Of a DNA stretch of 64,000 nucleotides, positions 32,341-44,940 are shown one piece after another. The stretch is from contig VDFB02254929.1 of NCBI GenBank assembly GCA_007258455.2, positions 248,001 to 312,000 of the forward strand, read 5' to 3'. This DNA is from Sequoia sempervirens. Its lineage: Eukaryota > Streptophyta > Pinopsida > Cupressales > Cupressaceae. A program made the position numbers and the translations under genes. The notes under the pieces are model-generated. The model worked only from the letters and a program-made list of their open reading frames with translations, searched no databases and had not been told where the DNA came from. Position 1 is the stretch's first letter; the number at the start of each line of letters is the position of its first letter.

Positions 32341-34075
32341 CATGCACTTATTTTTTGCACAAAATTTCGTTGCAAAAATTTTTATTTAAAAAGGATTAAT
32401 ACTAGGAAATGTGGGGAGGGTTTTGACACTAGTTTTCATTTCCTCTATACTCGTCCATGCACTCCTAATATTTTGTTCTTCATTGCACAACATTTACTCT
32501 GCATTATGCTTTTCATATTTGCTTCCTTATAGGAAATATGAAATGGGTTCCACTATGTCGACTTCCTTCTATGATAAGGGTTTAAATGGTTTTTCATTAC
32601 TATTAGACTTGTTCTACAAAATATGGAAAGGGTTTGACTAGTTTTATGCCATGCACTTGTATTCGCATGTTTGTCATTACACAAACTTTAACTTTTGTAA
32701 TTTTATTTTTTACATTTGTTTGTTATTCCAAAATACGGAAATGGTTACAATAAATCACACTACAAATTGTTTTTTATATTTGACTGTTACTACAAAATAT
32801 TCATAGGGTTTTAATGCTTATCATTTAGAGGGTTTCTGCAATGTACTTGCATTTGTGTGTTCTTCATTGCACATACTTTAACTTTGCAATTTGCTCATAA
32901 TATTCTCATGTTATTCCGAAATATGAAAATGGTATCACTAGTTTTCATTTTGAAGATATTCTGGCATGCGATTGTATTATTATGTTCTTCCATGCACAAT
33001 AGTTATGTCTGCCAAATGCTTATTTTATTTGATTGTTACTACCAAACATGGAATGGGTTTCACTAGTTCACAATTAAAGGGTTTTCTGCCATGCACTTGT
33101 ATTCATGTGTTCGAGAATGAACAAAATTTAACTCTACAATTTTCCTTTAATATTTTTTGTTATTCCCAAATATGAAAATGGGTTCACTTATTTTCATTTC
33201 AAAGATATTTTGTCACGCAATTATATTATTTTGTTCTTATATATATGTGTGTGTGTGTGTAATTGTTTATTTATATATATGTAATTGTTTACATATATAT
33301 GTGATTGTTACTATGAAATATGGAAAGGGTTAGACTGGTTCCCAGTTAGTGGGTTTTCTACAATGCACTTCTACTCGTGTGTTTGTCATTGCACAAACTT
33401 TAACTCTGCAATTTATATATATATATACACATATATGTATACGTATATATATAACTCTGCAATTTATATATATATACACATGTGTATAAATATGTATACA
33501 TATTTGTATGCATATATGTATATATATATATATGCACTTGTATTCATGTGTTCGTCATTGCACAAAATTTAACTATTCAATTTTCCTTCAATATTTGTTT
33601 GTTATTCCCAACTATGAAAATGGTTTGAGTGCTTTTCATTTCAAAGATATTTTGCCTTGCAATTGTATTATTTTGTTTATCCTTCCATAATAGTTCACTC
33701 TATGCAATGCTTTTTGTATTTGATTGTTATTTTGAAATATGTAAAGGGTTTCGATGGTTCACAATTAGAGGGTTTTCTGCCATGCACTTGTATTCATGTG
33801 TTCGTTATTGCACATAGTTTAACTATGCATTTTTCCTTTAATATTTGTTTGTTATTCCCAAATATGAAAATGGTTTTAGTGCATTTCATTTCAAAGAATT
33901 TTTTCCTTGCAATTCTATTATTCTATTATTCTTTGCACAATACTTTCCCCAATCCTTAACAATTCAAATTTACCACCTATTTTATGTTGTCTTGCCAAAT
34001 CACTAGAGAGGCCTAAAAATAGAGATAGACATTGAAAGAAGCCTTATCTCTTGAAAATATACATGATATACCATG
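32341..34075 (+). repeat. Dimeric roughly 260 bp tandem repeat array, copy B
   Basis: Same unit order as 22,672-24,410, including the microsatellite position and the unique tail TTCCCCAATCCTTAACAATT. It adjoins the 440 bp block on its left. Confidence 0.85.
33240..33540. repeat. GT/TA microsatellite inside array B
   Basis: Short (GT)n followed by (TATATA)n and TATACACA words at the position homologous to 23,530-23,870, shorter than in copy A. Confidence 0.8.
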
Positions 34076-34676
34076 GATGATTTTATCCATGCACATCATG
34101 TATGTCTTGAACAGATAATACTATATGTATGTATATCTTTGTTCATCCTATTACAATAGAAGGGCTCATTCTTATTAAATTAAGACTCCTTTCAATGTAT
34201 ATCAATGTATATCACTTGCACAATAATTCACTATGCTATTTTCTTTTTCTACTTCATTCTTACTACGAAATATTCTTTCTACTTCATTCTTTTTCTACTA
34301 AGTGTTTGACTGGTTGTCCTTTACAGGGTTTTTTGCCATGCAGTTCTATTTGTGTGTTCATCATTGCACAAACATTCACACTGCAAATTATTTTTTATAT
34401 TTGTTTGTTATTCTGAAATATGAAAATGGTTTGAGTGGTTCTCATTTCAAATATAATTTGTCATGTAATTGTATTATTATGTTCTTATTTATGTTCATAT
34501 ACATACTCATTATATATGTAATTATATATACATATATATATACATATTTAAATGTATATGCAATTGTATATGTCTATGTATATGTATACGTACATATATA
34601 TGTAATTGCATATGTATATCTATATGTATATATATGTAATTATATATTTATATGTATATATATGTAATTGTATATA
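34076..34676 (+). repeat. Further degenerate array units and AT microsatellite
   Basis: About 34,300-34,480 contains one more unit of the 260 bp family (GGGTTTTTTGCCATGCAG, CAAACATTCACACTGC). 34,490-34,675 is a TATATG-rich microsatellite. ORFs here are repeat-encoded. Confidence 0.65.
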
Positions 34677-34679
34677 CCC

Positions 34680-35118
34680 ATTTTTTCCTCCGCCCGAAAG
34701 TGGAGCCCATCTGCCTCCTTAATTAATGAAGAAATCTACGTGCATTGGATCAAATGGATGTGTGGCTTCAACAACATCACCACCCTAAATGAACAGTTTA
34801 GAGTAGTAATCGCTCGCCACTTCCTTCATTATCTCCACTGGGCAACTTGGCTTACGCATCCCTCTGCACTTACTCAGACTGACAAGCGCCTAATTTGGGT
34901 ATCAAGGTTCATTCAATGCTCCAAATTCTCCCATATCCCATTCATTGTCATTCCTTTTGTTTGCATTTATTCTAGAGTGTTTGTTTGGTTACACATCCAT
35001 ACATGTTTGGCTCTCCACGATTCATTGTTGGGATTTGCACGCTTCATTGTTCGGATCTGCACTCTCGAAAGCTCCCTTTCTCTTTCAGATGAGGTTTTTT
35101 TATCTCACTAGGCCTGTA
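34680..35118 (+). repeat. Dispersed block of about 440 bp, copy 2
   Basis: Second copy of 31,897-32,340, here followed by a TA microsatellite and units of the 150 bp family. The copies are diverged by scattered substitutions and small indels. Confidence 0.75.
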
Positions 35119-35159
35119 CCAGTGCCTATAGATATTAAAACTAACAAGTATATATTTAT

Positions 35160-35207
35160 AATGTGTATGTATGTATTCGTATATATATATATATATATAT
35201 ATATTCG

Positions 35208-35238
<31 letters not shown>

Positions 35239-35385
35239 GTATATATACATACATACATACATATATATACATACATACATACATATATCTATATATATAT
35301 ACATACATATCTATATCTATATATATATAGATAAGTATGTATTCATATATATATATATACATACATATATATAAATGCCAATCTC
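35160..35385. repeat. TATA/CATA microsatellite
   Basis: A 220 bp tract of TA and TACA repeats. Overlapping ORFs in four frames are Tyr/Ile repeats and are not genes. Confidence 0.9.
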
Positions 35386-35399
35386 TCGTATGATATGCA

Positions 35400-35770
35400 T
35401 ATGTTTTCCACGAATCTATAAAATATTTGGGGTTTCACACTGATGTTGTTCACATTGGGTTTTTCATTTATATTCTTTATGCCATGGAATGCAAATATGT
35501 TCTATTAGATGTCAATGTTTGTGACAATAACTTGTAACTCAATATTTGTGGTTTCAACTTACACTATTTATGAATGTCAAGTCATTTCAGTTCAATTTCA
35601 AGGTTTTTTTTATTTTGTATGACTGTGAATATATATTAGTTGTATGTACTGTAAATGTTTGTCACCCACCACCCTATAACTCAGTATCTGGGATTTCAAC
35701 TTGTATTGTTTATAGATGTCAATGCATTTATGTTCCATTCAATGTGATTGTTACACCCAAACTTCTCTAA
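35400..35770 (+). repeat. Units of a roughly 150 bp tandem family, plus orientation
   Basis: Two to three imperfect units with AATGTTTGTCACCCACC, TATAACTCAGTATCTGGG and TTTCAACTTGTATTGTTTAT. The same units occur in inverse orientation at 42,360-42,960 and 43,640-43,900. Confidence 0.75.
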
Positions 35771-35799
35771 GTGCTAAATATGTCAATATATATATATAT

Positions 35800-36660
35800 A
35801 TATAACTCATGTATAGATGTTCAATTTGATTTTTCAATTGCATTGTTCAAAGTTATTGTTCTATTGCATTGTTCAAAGTTATTGTTCTTTTGCATTATTC
35901 AATTGGATTGTTCATTTTGATTGGTCAATTGCATTTTTCAATTGGATTGCTCAATTTGATTGTCATTTAACTCATGCATATTCGTTTCATTCTTTTAGAC
36001 ATGTTGATATATTCGGCTGACACTTGTTATAAATTTGTGTCTTGTTCAATCTTCTTCAATTGTGTGCAATTTCAATTCATTATTGGCTTGGTGATGGTGA
36101 ATTGCACTTCAAAGGTAAACACTTTCCTTACTATACTTTCTCATTATAAGTTAAACACTACTACATGTCTTTAATTAATGTCTCCTTTCATATATGTTTG
36201 TAGGATTGAGTTGGAGAAATTCACCATATCATTGACCATCTCCAATTCATAGAGGTGAGGTTTTTAACCACACTAAGGTTGTACCATTGTTTCCTATCAT
36301 TTGTTTCTTCTTTCTTCTTATCACTTATTTGTTTTGTTATGGATGTGTTGTGTTACTTAAGTTGAAGGTTATTGTTTATTTTGTTGCTGATTTTGAACAC
36401 CATATTTAAAGTGTTTATGTGGTTATCCATAGATCGAAGGTTCTCTTGCGTTCTAGGTGCATCCTCAATGTGCTCAATGATGTATATGGTGTTTATGAAC
36501 ACGTGATCAATGATGTATATGGTGTCTAGGGTGTTTATGAACACTTCCAATATTTGTGTTTATAAACATAGTCAATTTGTCAAGGAAAAATATGGTTCTC
36601 TTCATGCATCACTGTGACTTTAATGGGTTTAATATTTTCATTTAATTTCTATCTATACTT
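35800..36660. other. Spacer with TTCAATTG(C/G)ATT repeats and a block-like remnant
   Basis: About 35,815-35,965 repeats TTCAATTGCATTGTTCAA-type words. About 36,240-36,300 resembles the end of the 440 bp block (GAGGTGAGGTTTTTAACCACAC). No gene is recognised. Confidence 0.45.
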
Positions 36661-36664
36661 ATAT

Positions 36665-36743
36665 ATAACTTTCAATCTATCTATCAATGTATGTATCTAT
36701 ATATCTATTTATTTGTATATATATGTATATATATGTACATGGC

Positions 36744-36783
<40 letters not shown>

Positions 36784-36872
36784 CATATATATATATATAT
36801 ATATGCACATTGATATATATGTACATACATATTGACATAGACATACATGTACATTCGTATGCACATAGATCT
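36665..36872. repeat. Compound (TA)(TG)(TA) microsatellite
   Basis: Includes an uninterrupted (GT)n of about 14 units at 36,754-36,782. Words at its right end (CATTCGTATGCACATAGAT) recur at 37,958-37,980 across the inserted TIR element. Confidence 0.85.
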
Positions 36873-37920
36873 GGGTGATCCCACAATACTGGTTTACAAT
36901 GTTTGGTCAAACTAGACACTGAATTGATTTTTTCTAACTAAATCTTCACTTTCGGGCACCTATAGCGGCTAAACCGTGAGAAATTTGAAGATGATGCAAA
37001 CTAGTGATTTGTGACATTTTGTCTGTAGATTCTAAATATATTTTTTTCAAAATTTTTGGAATCAGATTGCACTTATTTTTCATTTCCTTCAAAAACTAGT
37101 TTTTTTCAGTAAACACCATTTTTAAGGAGTGACGCTCACCGTACATACAACATAACTTTTTTTCCATGAAGGATAAAATTATAATATTTTTGAATTTAGA
37201 TTTGTAACTACGATATCTAGTGCTTCCAATTGTTTCATAGTGTTTTATTGATTTTTTTTTTCCTTAATCAAGTTTTTGAAATCAAACCAATTACAATTCA
37301 GACATAGGCAGATTGTATACAACATAACATTTTTTGTATGTATCGAAATTCAAATTTTTTTTGTTGGGTCAAGGACTTCAATATCTAGTGCACTCATATT
37401 TTTCAAATTTTTTTTTATAATCTACTACTTTTCCACATGTGCAGAACATAGAGCTTGATTTTCGGTGAAAAAACAATGTTTAATCAAACTAAAGAAACAA
37501 ATACATAATAAAACCAAAACATATTAAAATTATATTCGTTGGATAACTCGTTCTGAGGACTACCATCATCCAGTTGGGTCTGTGAAGTCTCCTCCATTTT
37601 CATCTTCAACTAGAGCTTCGAAGGGAAATTTTTTGGAGTTTTTTGGTGCCAAAGGGGGAGAAGAGGGGAAAAGGGGGGTTTGAGTGAACCCAGGTTAGAG
37701 CGAACCCCCTTTCCACAAAGCTTTTCTTTTGGTTTTTTTTGGGAATGGTGGGACCCAACATTTAATGGGTTTGTTTGAAGGGGTTCTAACAAACCCCTTT
37801 GGGTTTGCTCGAACCAAATGTTCATTTGAACCCCCCAAAAACCAATTTTTTTTGCATGGGGGCACTTTTTTAAACTTTTCCTCCTCACTGGAATTGTAAA
37901 CCAATTTTGTGGGTTTACCC
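36873..37920. mobile_element. Non-autonomous TIR element, 1.05 kb
   Basis: Left end GGGTGATCCCACAATACTGG and right end (read inward on the other strand) GGGTAAACCCACAAAATTGG match over about 28 bp (both continue TTTACAAT). The element sits inside a microsatellite whose words continue on the other side. The interior has no convincing ORF; it contains a C-rich/G-rich inverted segment (about 37,760-37,820: GGGGTTCTAACAAACCCC). The target duplication was not resolved because the flanks are repetitive, so the superfamily is not assigned. Confidence 0.6.
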
Positions 37921-38425
37921 ATATATATGTACATACGTATTGACATAGACACACATCTAAATACGTATGCACATAGATATATATGTTCCTACATATATAT
38001 GTACATATGTATGCACATATTGCACTACACAATTGTGAAATACAGAACTAGCAAATGAATTATTGTGCAATGAAGAATATAATAAGGCAATTGCATGGAA
38101 AAATATCCTCGAAATGAAAACCAGTGAAACTATTTTCATATTTTGAAATAACAAACAAATATTAAAATCAAATTGCAGAGTTAAAGTTTGTGCAATGATG
38201 AACACAATAATAGGAGAGAGCTATAGTCCAATAGGTCCAACTTGTTCATGACATGCCCATTTCAAAGTAACACCATTTTCCATTAAATATTCTCTTTCAT
38301 TATATATATATCCTCGAAATGAAAACCAGTGAAACCATTTTCATATTTTGAAATAACAAACAAATATTAAAATCAAATTGCAGAGTTAAAGTTTGTGCAA
38401 TGATATATATATATATATAACTTGT
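37921..38425 (-). repeat. Inverted remnant of the 260 bp family with a local tandem duplication
   Basis: The segment starting CTCGAAATGAAAACCAGTG (38,107) is repeated at about 38,314, with TTCATGACATGCCCATTTCA flanking both copies (38,247 and 38,426). The sequence is the reverse complement of a 260 bp family half-unit. Confidence 0.75.
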
Positions 38426-38429
38426 TCAT

Positions 38430-39540
38430 GACATGCCCATTTCAAAGTACTAAAAGTAACTTCATACTCATCCATACAAACATAGGTCACATTCATCTCT
38501 ACCATTCACTCCTTCAACCTCCCTTGGCATGCCTCCATAGAAATACCCTCATAATCAAGTGTAATTATGTTGTTAGTGTTAACCAACATAATCTATTTAG
38601 TATTTACTAAATTGAATGATATACTTTTTGCACATTATAATCGTAACCCCTAAATCTAATGTGTTTTTTAGTTTACAAAAAAAGAGTGAACTGTAATATT
38701 TCATTAAAATTATACATGTTTATTTCAAATGCGAACCCAAAAAAATAAACTTGAGATAAGACATAGAAACATGTTAAATTTTGTGAAGGTATAGCCTAAA
38801 ATTAAATTTCAATTGAGCTAGTGATATACAAAAGGATAGATTACATCAAGTATTTCTTTATGAAGTGTTGTGGAATTTAGACATGTCTAGTAGACCTTTT
38901 CAATGACTATATGAAATGTCTTGTTATGCAGTTTCAAATGTTACATTATCAACATAGACTGTATTGTATGAAATGTTGTATAAGATTATCAACATTGAAT
39001 ATATTTTCAGAAATGTAGAATATATATTATAAACATAGTAATTGTTGTAAACAAAATTGAAACATATATATCTGCATAGAATATATTTTATGAAATGTAG
39101 ACTATATGACAACCATAAAAAGGTATTCACATAGTCGTCAATGGGCCCCACACTAGAGTGACTTAATATGCAATTGTAAAATAGTTTTCACCCACAAAGT
39201 CAACAAGGGTACTCGTATCACTGTACAAAAACAAAATTAGTTCAACCAACTTATGCATGTCATGAATAGGTTGGTCTTATTCAACTGAAAGCATTGGTAG
39301 GGATTAAGAATTGAACTCAAAAAGCAACTCTAACATTCATATAGACAAAAATTTGACTAACATTTACATTGCAAACATTAAATTGTAGTGGGTAACAAAA
39401 TAACATCGTAAACCAATCACATTGATAAACATATTTAGTTCAAATATATTAATGATAGAGTTGCAACACAATGAAAATGACATCTCCAACTACAACAAAA
39501 AAAAATGAAAATATAAGGGACTGTTACAGTTGGTCCCTCC
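38430..39540. other. AT-rich spacer
   Basis: Mostly featureless. About 38,935-39,115 has repeated GAAATGT(A/T)GA and AATATAT(T/A) words. It may include the 3' flank of the pogo-like element, but no terminus was identified. Confidence 0.4.
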
Positions 39541-39545
39541 TAACC

Positions 39546-41898
39546 TCAGTTGAATGCTCCAAGAAATGAATCTAGAGATGTGTTCTCATCTCCTGCTGGT
39601 GCATTTAGACTTGCCATAAAATGATTTACATTTGCATTTGTCAATTGTGTGCAACTTACATTTGAAGGGGTTACTAGTGAAGAAGTCAATCCAATTGGAA
39701 ATTGAGTGCAACTAACTTGAGATGGGCTGTGACTCAAACACACATTACCTGCAGTAAAGAGAGGGAAGTTATTATTGGTTATTTCTCAAAAGTAACTGTG
39801 ATTATCAGTTAAGGGGGTTGCAGGACTGCTTAAGCGTCTATCTTGCAGCAATGCTCTATGGGCAACCTTGATCTCCTTTTCCTTCTTGTCTTGTTCTTTT
39901 TGTACCCTCTCTTACTCCTTCTACTCTCTTTCCTTTCTTTGCAACTATTTTAGTTGCTCTCTTTCCTTGCACTCAATTTCCTTTTCAAATTTTCTTTGTT
40001 CCTTCTGCTCCAAGGCCACAATCTGTGCTACCTTTTTGTCCTCAATTTGTTGCCTCTTTCTGATTTTTAATTCCTCAAGTTCTTGTTTTCTTTCCTCCTA
40101 CTCCATTATGAGAGTCATGTAACTGTTAGTAGTCAACAACAGAGACTTTCGGCTCACTCAGAGAGCACCACTAGTAGACTTTCTCATTCTTCCATTAAAT
40201 CTGTGAACTGATAGCTTAAGGAAGTTATTGATCTAAGAACCAATTTGGGTTTCAATTGTTTCATTGATTTGGGAGTCAGTAAACTCCTCCTAGTCTGTTG
40301 TACCTTGACTTTCGTGTCCGCCATCTACATAATAGTGTACTATTTGGTCTAGAGGTGTGGCTCTTGGAGATGGGAATGTGAAATTCCCCATGTCTTCTTG
40401 TTCAGGTTGGTTGCCCATGTGCTCAAGTTGTTGCTCAACACCTTCTTGCACTTAAGTATCCATTGGAGTTTGCAATATTTGTGATAGTTCATTTGTTGAA
40501 ACATCAAGTCCCAAAAGACTAAGGATGGTCTGCATTGCAGAAGCATCCTCGGTGTCATCAATCTCATACATCTCATTGGGACACATGTCGCCCATGAGTG
40601 CATCAGAATTGAGGGGCCATATCCTCATCCTTTTAAAGCCAAATTTTATGTTCGATGGAGTCATAGCTCTTCTTAGTGCCTTGCTCCATAACTCCACCAA
40701 TTCTGCCCTTTTGATATCAATATTGGGGAATCTAGTGAGAAATTCAACTCGTTTTGATTTGAAATATGCCTTGAATGGTGCAAACACCCTAACATCCAAA
40801 GGTTGTAGCGTGTGAGAAGTATGATAAGGCAGTGTAAGGAGGTCAATGCCTAACCTCCTTGCCTCCTGGATAGTTGTCAGTACAACGTGACTTCCATGAC
40901 TGTCAAAAATAAGAAGGTGCCTATTAGTTGGTGACACCCCCTGGAACTGATAGACATAAATGTTCCAGCTAGTTGAAGAAAAGCTCCTTCGTCATCCATG
41001 CATGTGCTTGGGTTCCCATACATGCTAGTGGTTCACAATTCACAATGTAATTCTCTATCTCTATATTGCCCTTGCACATATAGAAACTGGGTATGCTTTG
41101 ACCAACTGCATTAACACAACATAGAATTGTTATCCATTCTCTGCTTTTTGGAATTATGTATGAGACATTCTTGCTACCTCATCGTGTCAACACCCTCATT
41201 GTTCCATTCCTGCCAGTTTGAATGCCTGTTTCATCACAATTCCAAATTCTGTTAGGACTGTATGCGGTACTTTCATATGTTGCTATCAGTATTCTAAAAA
41301 ATTCAGCTACTATTGCGGGTCTTAGGTTTACTACCCTGTCTTTGTCAAGACCTTCAGCTGTGTGTAAGGTCAATTCTGGATGGTGCCTCTTGAATCTAGT
41401 CCACCATGATTTTCCAGGCAACCCCTTCGTGAAAGGGTTGGGTCTAGTTTGGCATATTTGAGAAACCTCTTGCTTGAGATTGATAATCTCAAGCCCGTGG
41501 CCAACATCTGCCATATTTGTGCACCATTTTACAATTAGACCCTCCTCCTCTGTTGTCAGGACTGATGGAAGACCCTTCTTTGAAGTAGTTGTTAGGCCGC
41601 CTAACCAATTGATAAGCGTAGTAGTTAGGATTTTCCATTTCTTCGCAGCAGCTCTTGTCAACATCCGATTTGTTTCAACATCCTCAAGAGCCCTTTCCAT
41701 GTCCTGTGATGACCATTCCCTTTCCTTTGATGCTAATGCCTGCCTGATTACAGGTGCAACAATCTCTTGGACTACCTTAATAGGTTCAGGATTGTTGTTT
41801 GCTTCTACAACCAGTTCATGCACATGGGGGACTATTATTGTCTCTTTTCGTGTATGTGACTTTGTCTTTGCAGTCTTGTTTTTTGGATTGGACCTCAT
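39546..41898 (-). pseudogene. Pogo/Tigger-like (DDE_1) transposase, frame-broken
   Basis: The likely start is MRSNPKNKTAKTKSHTRK at 41,898. There follow a helix-turn-helix of CENP-B type (GKSWWTRFKRHHPELTLHTA) and a DDE_1 core: NRIWNCDETGIQTGRNG (first Asp), WITILCCVNAVGQSIPSFYM, LLIFDSHGSHVVL (second Asp), LTLPYHTSHTLQPLDV (third Asp) and MTPSNIKFGFKRMRIWPLN. A C-terminal Glu/Lys coiled coil (EERKQELEELKIRKRQQIE) ends near 39,546. Lesions seen: an in-frame TGA after RVLTR (about 41,175), a TAG at FN-stop-LEH (about 40,977), a frameshift just before SPTNRH (about 40,940), and further stops in the tail, including the one at 40,452. TA duplications and TIRs were not found. It acts, when intact, as a cut-and-paste nuclease binding its own TIRs. 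Confidence 0.85.
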
Positions 41899-42119
41899 AT
41901 TACCTTTAGATTGCACTTGCAAATATTCAAAAAGATGTTTGTAGCAGTTAAAAATAATAATAATTGAATACTGTTGAAGCCACATCGATGCATGAATAGT
42001 TTGCGTTTCTTTAATATGCATCTTGATATTTTGTAATGCAATTGTCTTTAATGTGCATGAACAGTTTATTTTTATTGAATATATGCATGTTGATAGTTTG
42101 TTTGATTTATTATTTGAAT

Positions 42120-42235
42120 TGAAATCACTTAGAGTAGATCAGGTTTAACAATTGCATTGTATATATATATGCATATGCATATGCATATGTATATGTATAT
42201 GTATATGTGTGTGTGTGTGTACATATATAGTGCAT
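42120..42235. repeat. TATATG/ATGCAT microsatellite
   Basis: ATGCATATGCATATGTATATG tract ending in (GT)n at about 42,207-42,221. Confidence 0.8.
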
Positions 42236-42289
42236 AACTAGGTTAGTGAGACATAAATGAACATTAGTTAACCATTGTCAAAATGAAAG

Positions 42290-43900
42290 ACAATGGTACA
42301 GGTGTAGTAAGTTATTAAACCTCAATTGAAAGACAAAGGGAGCTTTTTTGAGTGCAGAGTCGAACAATGAATCGTGGAGAGCCGAACATAAATGCATTGA
42401 CATCCACAAACAATATAAGTTGAAACCCCAGATATGGAGTTAAAGGGTAGTGGGTGACAAACATTTATAGTGCATACATTGTTATCTATATTGAAACCCA
42501 CATATAGAAAATTAAAACAAAATCCCACAAATTGAACTAAATTGCCTTTACATTCATAGATTATATAAGTTGACACCTCAAATACCAAGTTATAGAGTAG
42601 AGGGTGACAAACATTTACAGTGCATACAACTAATCTATATTCGCAGGCATATAGAAAAAAAAGAACCCTGAAATTGAACTGAAATGACTGGACATTCATA
42701 AATAGTGTAAGCTGAAACCCCATGTAATGAGTTACATGTTATTGTGACAAACATTGACAACACATACACACATATTTGCATCCCAATGCATAACGTATAT
42801 AAATGATAAAACCAACTGGCAAAAAATTAGTTATGCATTTTTTAACATAAATGCATTGACATTCATAAACTATATAAGTTGAAACCCCATTTATTGAGTT
42901 ATAGGGTAGCTGGTGACAATATCATTTTTATTCATTGTAAATGTTTGTCACCTGCTACCCTTTCTATATTTCGTATATTTCACCAGTCTAACCCTTTCCA
43001 TATTTCATAGTAACAATCACATATATACATACATATATATATAAACAATTACACACACACATATATAATTGCATGGTAGAATATCTTCGAAATGAAAACA
43101 AGTGAAACCATTTTCATATTTGGGAATAACAAACAAATATTAAAGGCAAATTGCAAAGCTAAAGTTCGTGCATTGCTGAACATAGGAATACAAGTGCATG
43201 GCAAAAAACCCTCTAATTGTTAACCAGTGAAACCCTTTCCATGTTTGGTAGTAACAATCAAATAAAAAAAACATTTTGCAGACAAAACTATTGTGCATGG
43301 AAGAACAAAATAATACAATTGCATGCCATAATATCTTTGAAATGAAAACCAGTGATACCATTTTCATATTTCAGAATAACATGAGAATATTATAAGCAAA
43401 TTGTAGAGTTAAAGACTGTGCAATGAGGAACACATGAATGCAAGTGCATGGCAGAAACTCTAGAAATGATAAACATTAAAACCTTATGAATATTTCACAA
43501 TAGCAGTCAAATGTAAATAACAAATTGCAGAGTTAAAATTTGTGCAATGACGAACACATGAATACAAGTGCATGGCAGAAAACCCGTCAAACCCTTTCCA
43601 TATTTCGTCGAAATAGTCTAATAGTAATGAAAAACCATTTAAACCCTTATAGAATATAAAAACAAACCCTAAAATTGAACTGAAATGACTTGACATTCAT
43701 AAAAAGTGTAAGTTCAAACCCCAAATATTGAGTTACAAGTCATTGTGACAAACATTGACATCGCATACAACATATTTGCATGTCGAGGCATAAAGAACAT
43801 AAATGAAAAACCCAATGTAAACAACATCAGTGTGAAACCTTAGATATTTACAGATTTGTGGACAACATATTCATAGCATACAACATATTGGCATCTGTAC
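42290..43900 (-). repeat. Inverted composite of block end, 150 bp family and 260 bp family
   Basis: Read on the minus strand, this repeats the order seen in plus orientation at 31.9-35.8 kb, rearranged: 150 bp units (42,380-42,960 and 43,640-43,900), 260 bp dimeric units (42,970-43,640), and the 440 bp block end (42,290-42,375, containing AAAGACAAAGGGAGC). ORFs on the minus strand here are repeat-encoded. Confidence 0.75.
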
Positions 43901-44940
43901 ACATAAATAATTATTAGCAAAAGAATACTTGTAGCTTCTTAGGGTGCCGTTGTTGCTACCTTTGGACTTTCTTCATCTTTCTCCAAGAAATTGTATAACT
44001 GAAAATGAAAGTGGGACGAGTTAAATAGAAATTGGAAGAGATTGAGTAATGCATTTTTGAATTTGAAAATCTCCTTATATGTTTAATGCTGGTTTGGTAT
44101 GGAGTCTTTAATTCCAGTCCTTTTATTTTCAAATTTGAAATTTTGATCTGATGCCTTCAATTGCAGAGTTTGTATGTATTAATGGCGTGCAATCATTGTT
44201 TGCTTGATAGGAGATTTTGGTGGCTTTAACACCATTGTTTTGGTGGTTGCAGGTGGCAAAAAAGGAGAAGGCACCAATAGTAGTGAGCATCGATTTGACC
44301 AATGGGACACATATGAATGATTGATTTTCGTTTGAGTGTTGTGTTGGTGGGCAGGTGGGATGGGGGTTCGGTTGGATTGAATTTGTTGATGGGACAGTCT
44401 CGCCTCCTAGTTGTTCTCGTGACATCAGATCTATGAAAATATTGGTTGTGATGTAATGCAAGTGGTGATATTAAAGGGGAGTGTGGGTTATTCTAATTTT
44501 TAATTTTGGTTGCATGTTTTAATGCTACGGGCCATATGAAATCAACATAGCACGTAAGATGGTGCTGTCAATTTTGCTTTGAATATTCTTTGATATGTAA
44601 GACTGCGAATATCTATTTGTGTATGAGACGAATATTCACCGGTTATAATACAATTTTGACAATAACCCTTGTTGACTTTCTGGATGAAAACTGTTTTACA
44701 ATTGCATATTTATTTGCTCTAGTGTGAAGCCATGTGAGACTACTTCCATCCCCATATAGGCTCTCCCCTACAATTCCATAATAAATAACTTTTTTTTTTA
44801 ATTTCAAAACTCTTGCCTTATGTTAGTAGGTGCTAAACACATTTTATTCAAACTTATAACATATACAAATACCTTACATGGAATCTCTATAAAATTAGAA
44901 ACGGCGGTCCTGATCCCACAAACGGTCCACTGGAAAAAGA
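43901..44940. promoter_or_regulatory. Upstream region of the candidate host gene
   Basis: Single-copy-looking DNA before the ATG at 44,941. A minus-strand ORF (44,461-44,129) has no known domain. No TATA box can be assigned with confidence; the 5' leader is probably between about 44,750 and 44,940. Confidence 0.3.

Noticed and set aside
35044..35374. Tyr/Ile-rich ORFs
   Set aside because: Microsatellite translations in four overlapping frames.
41222..41944. Plus-strand ORFs of 79 and 156 codons
   Set aside because: Antisense shadows of the pogo-like transposase.
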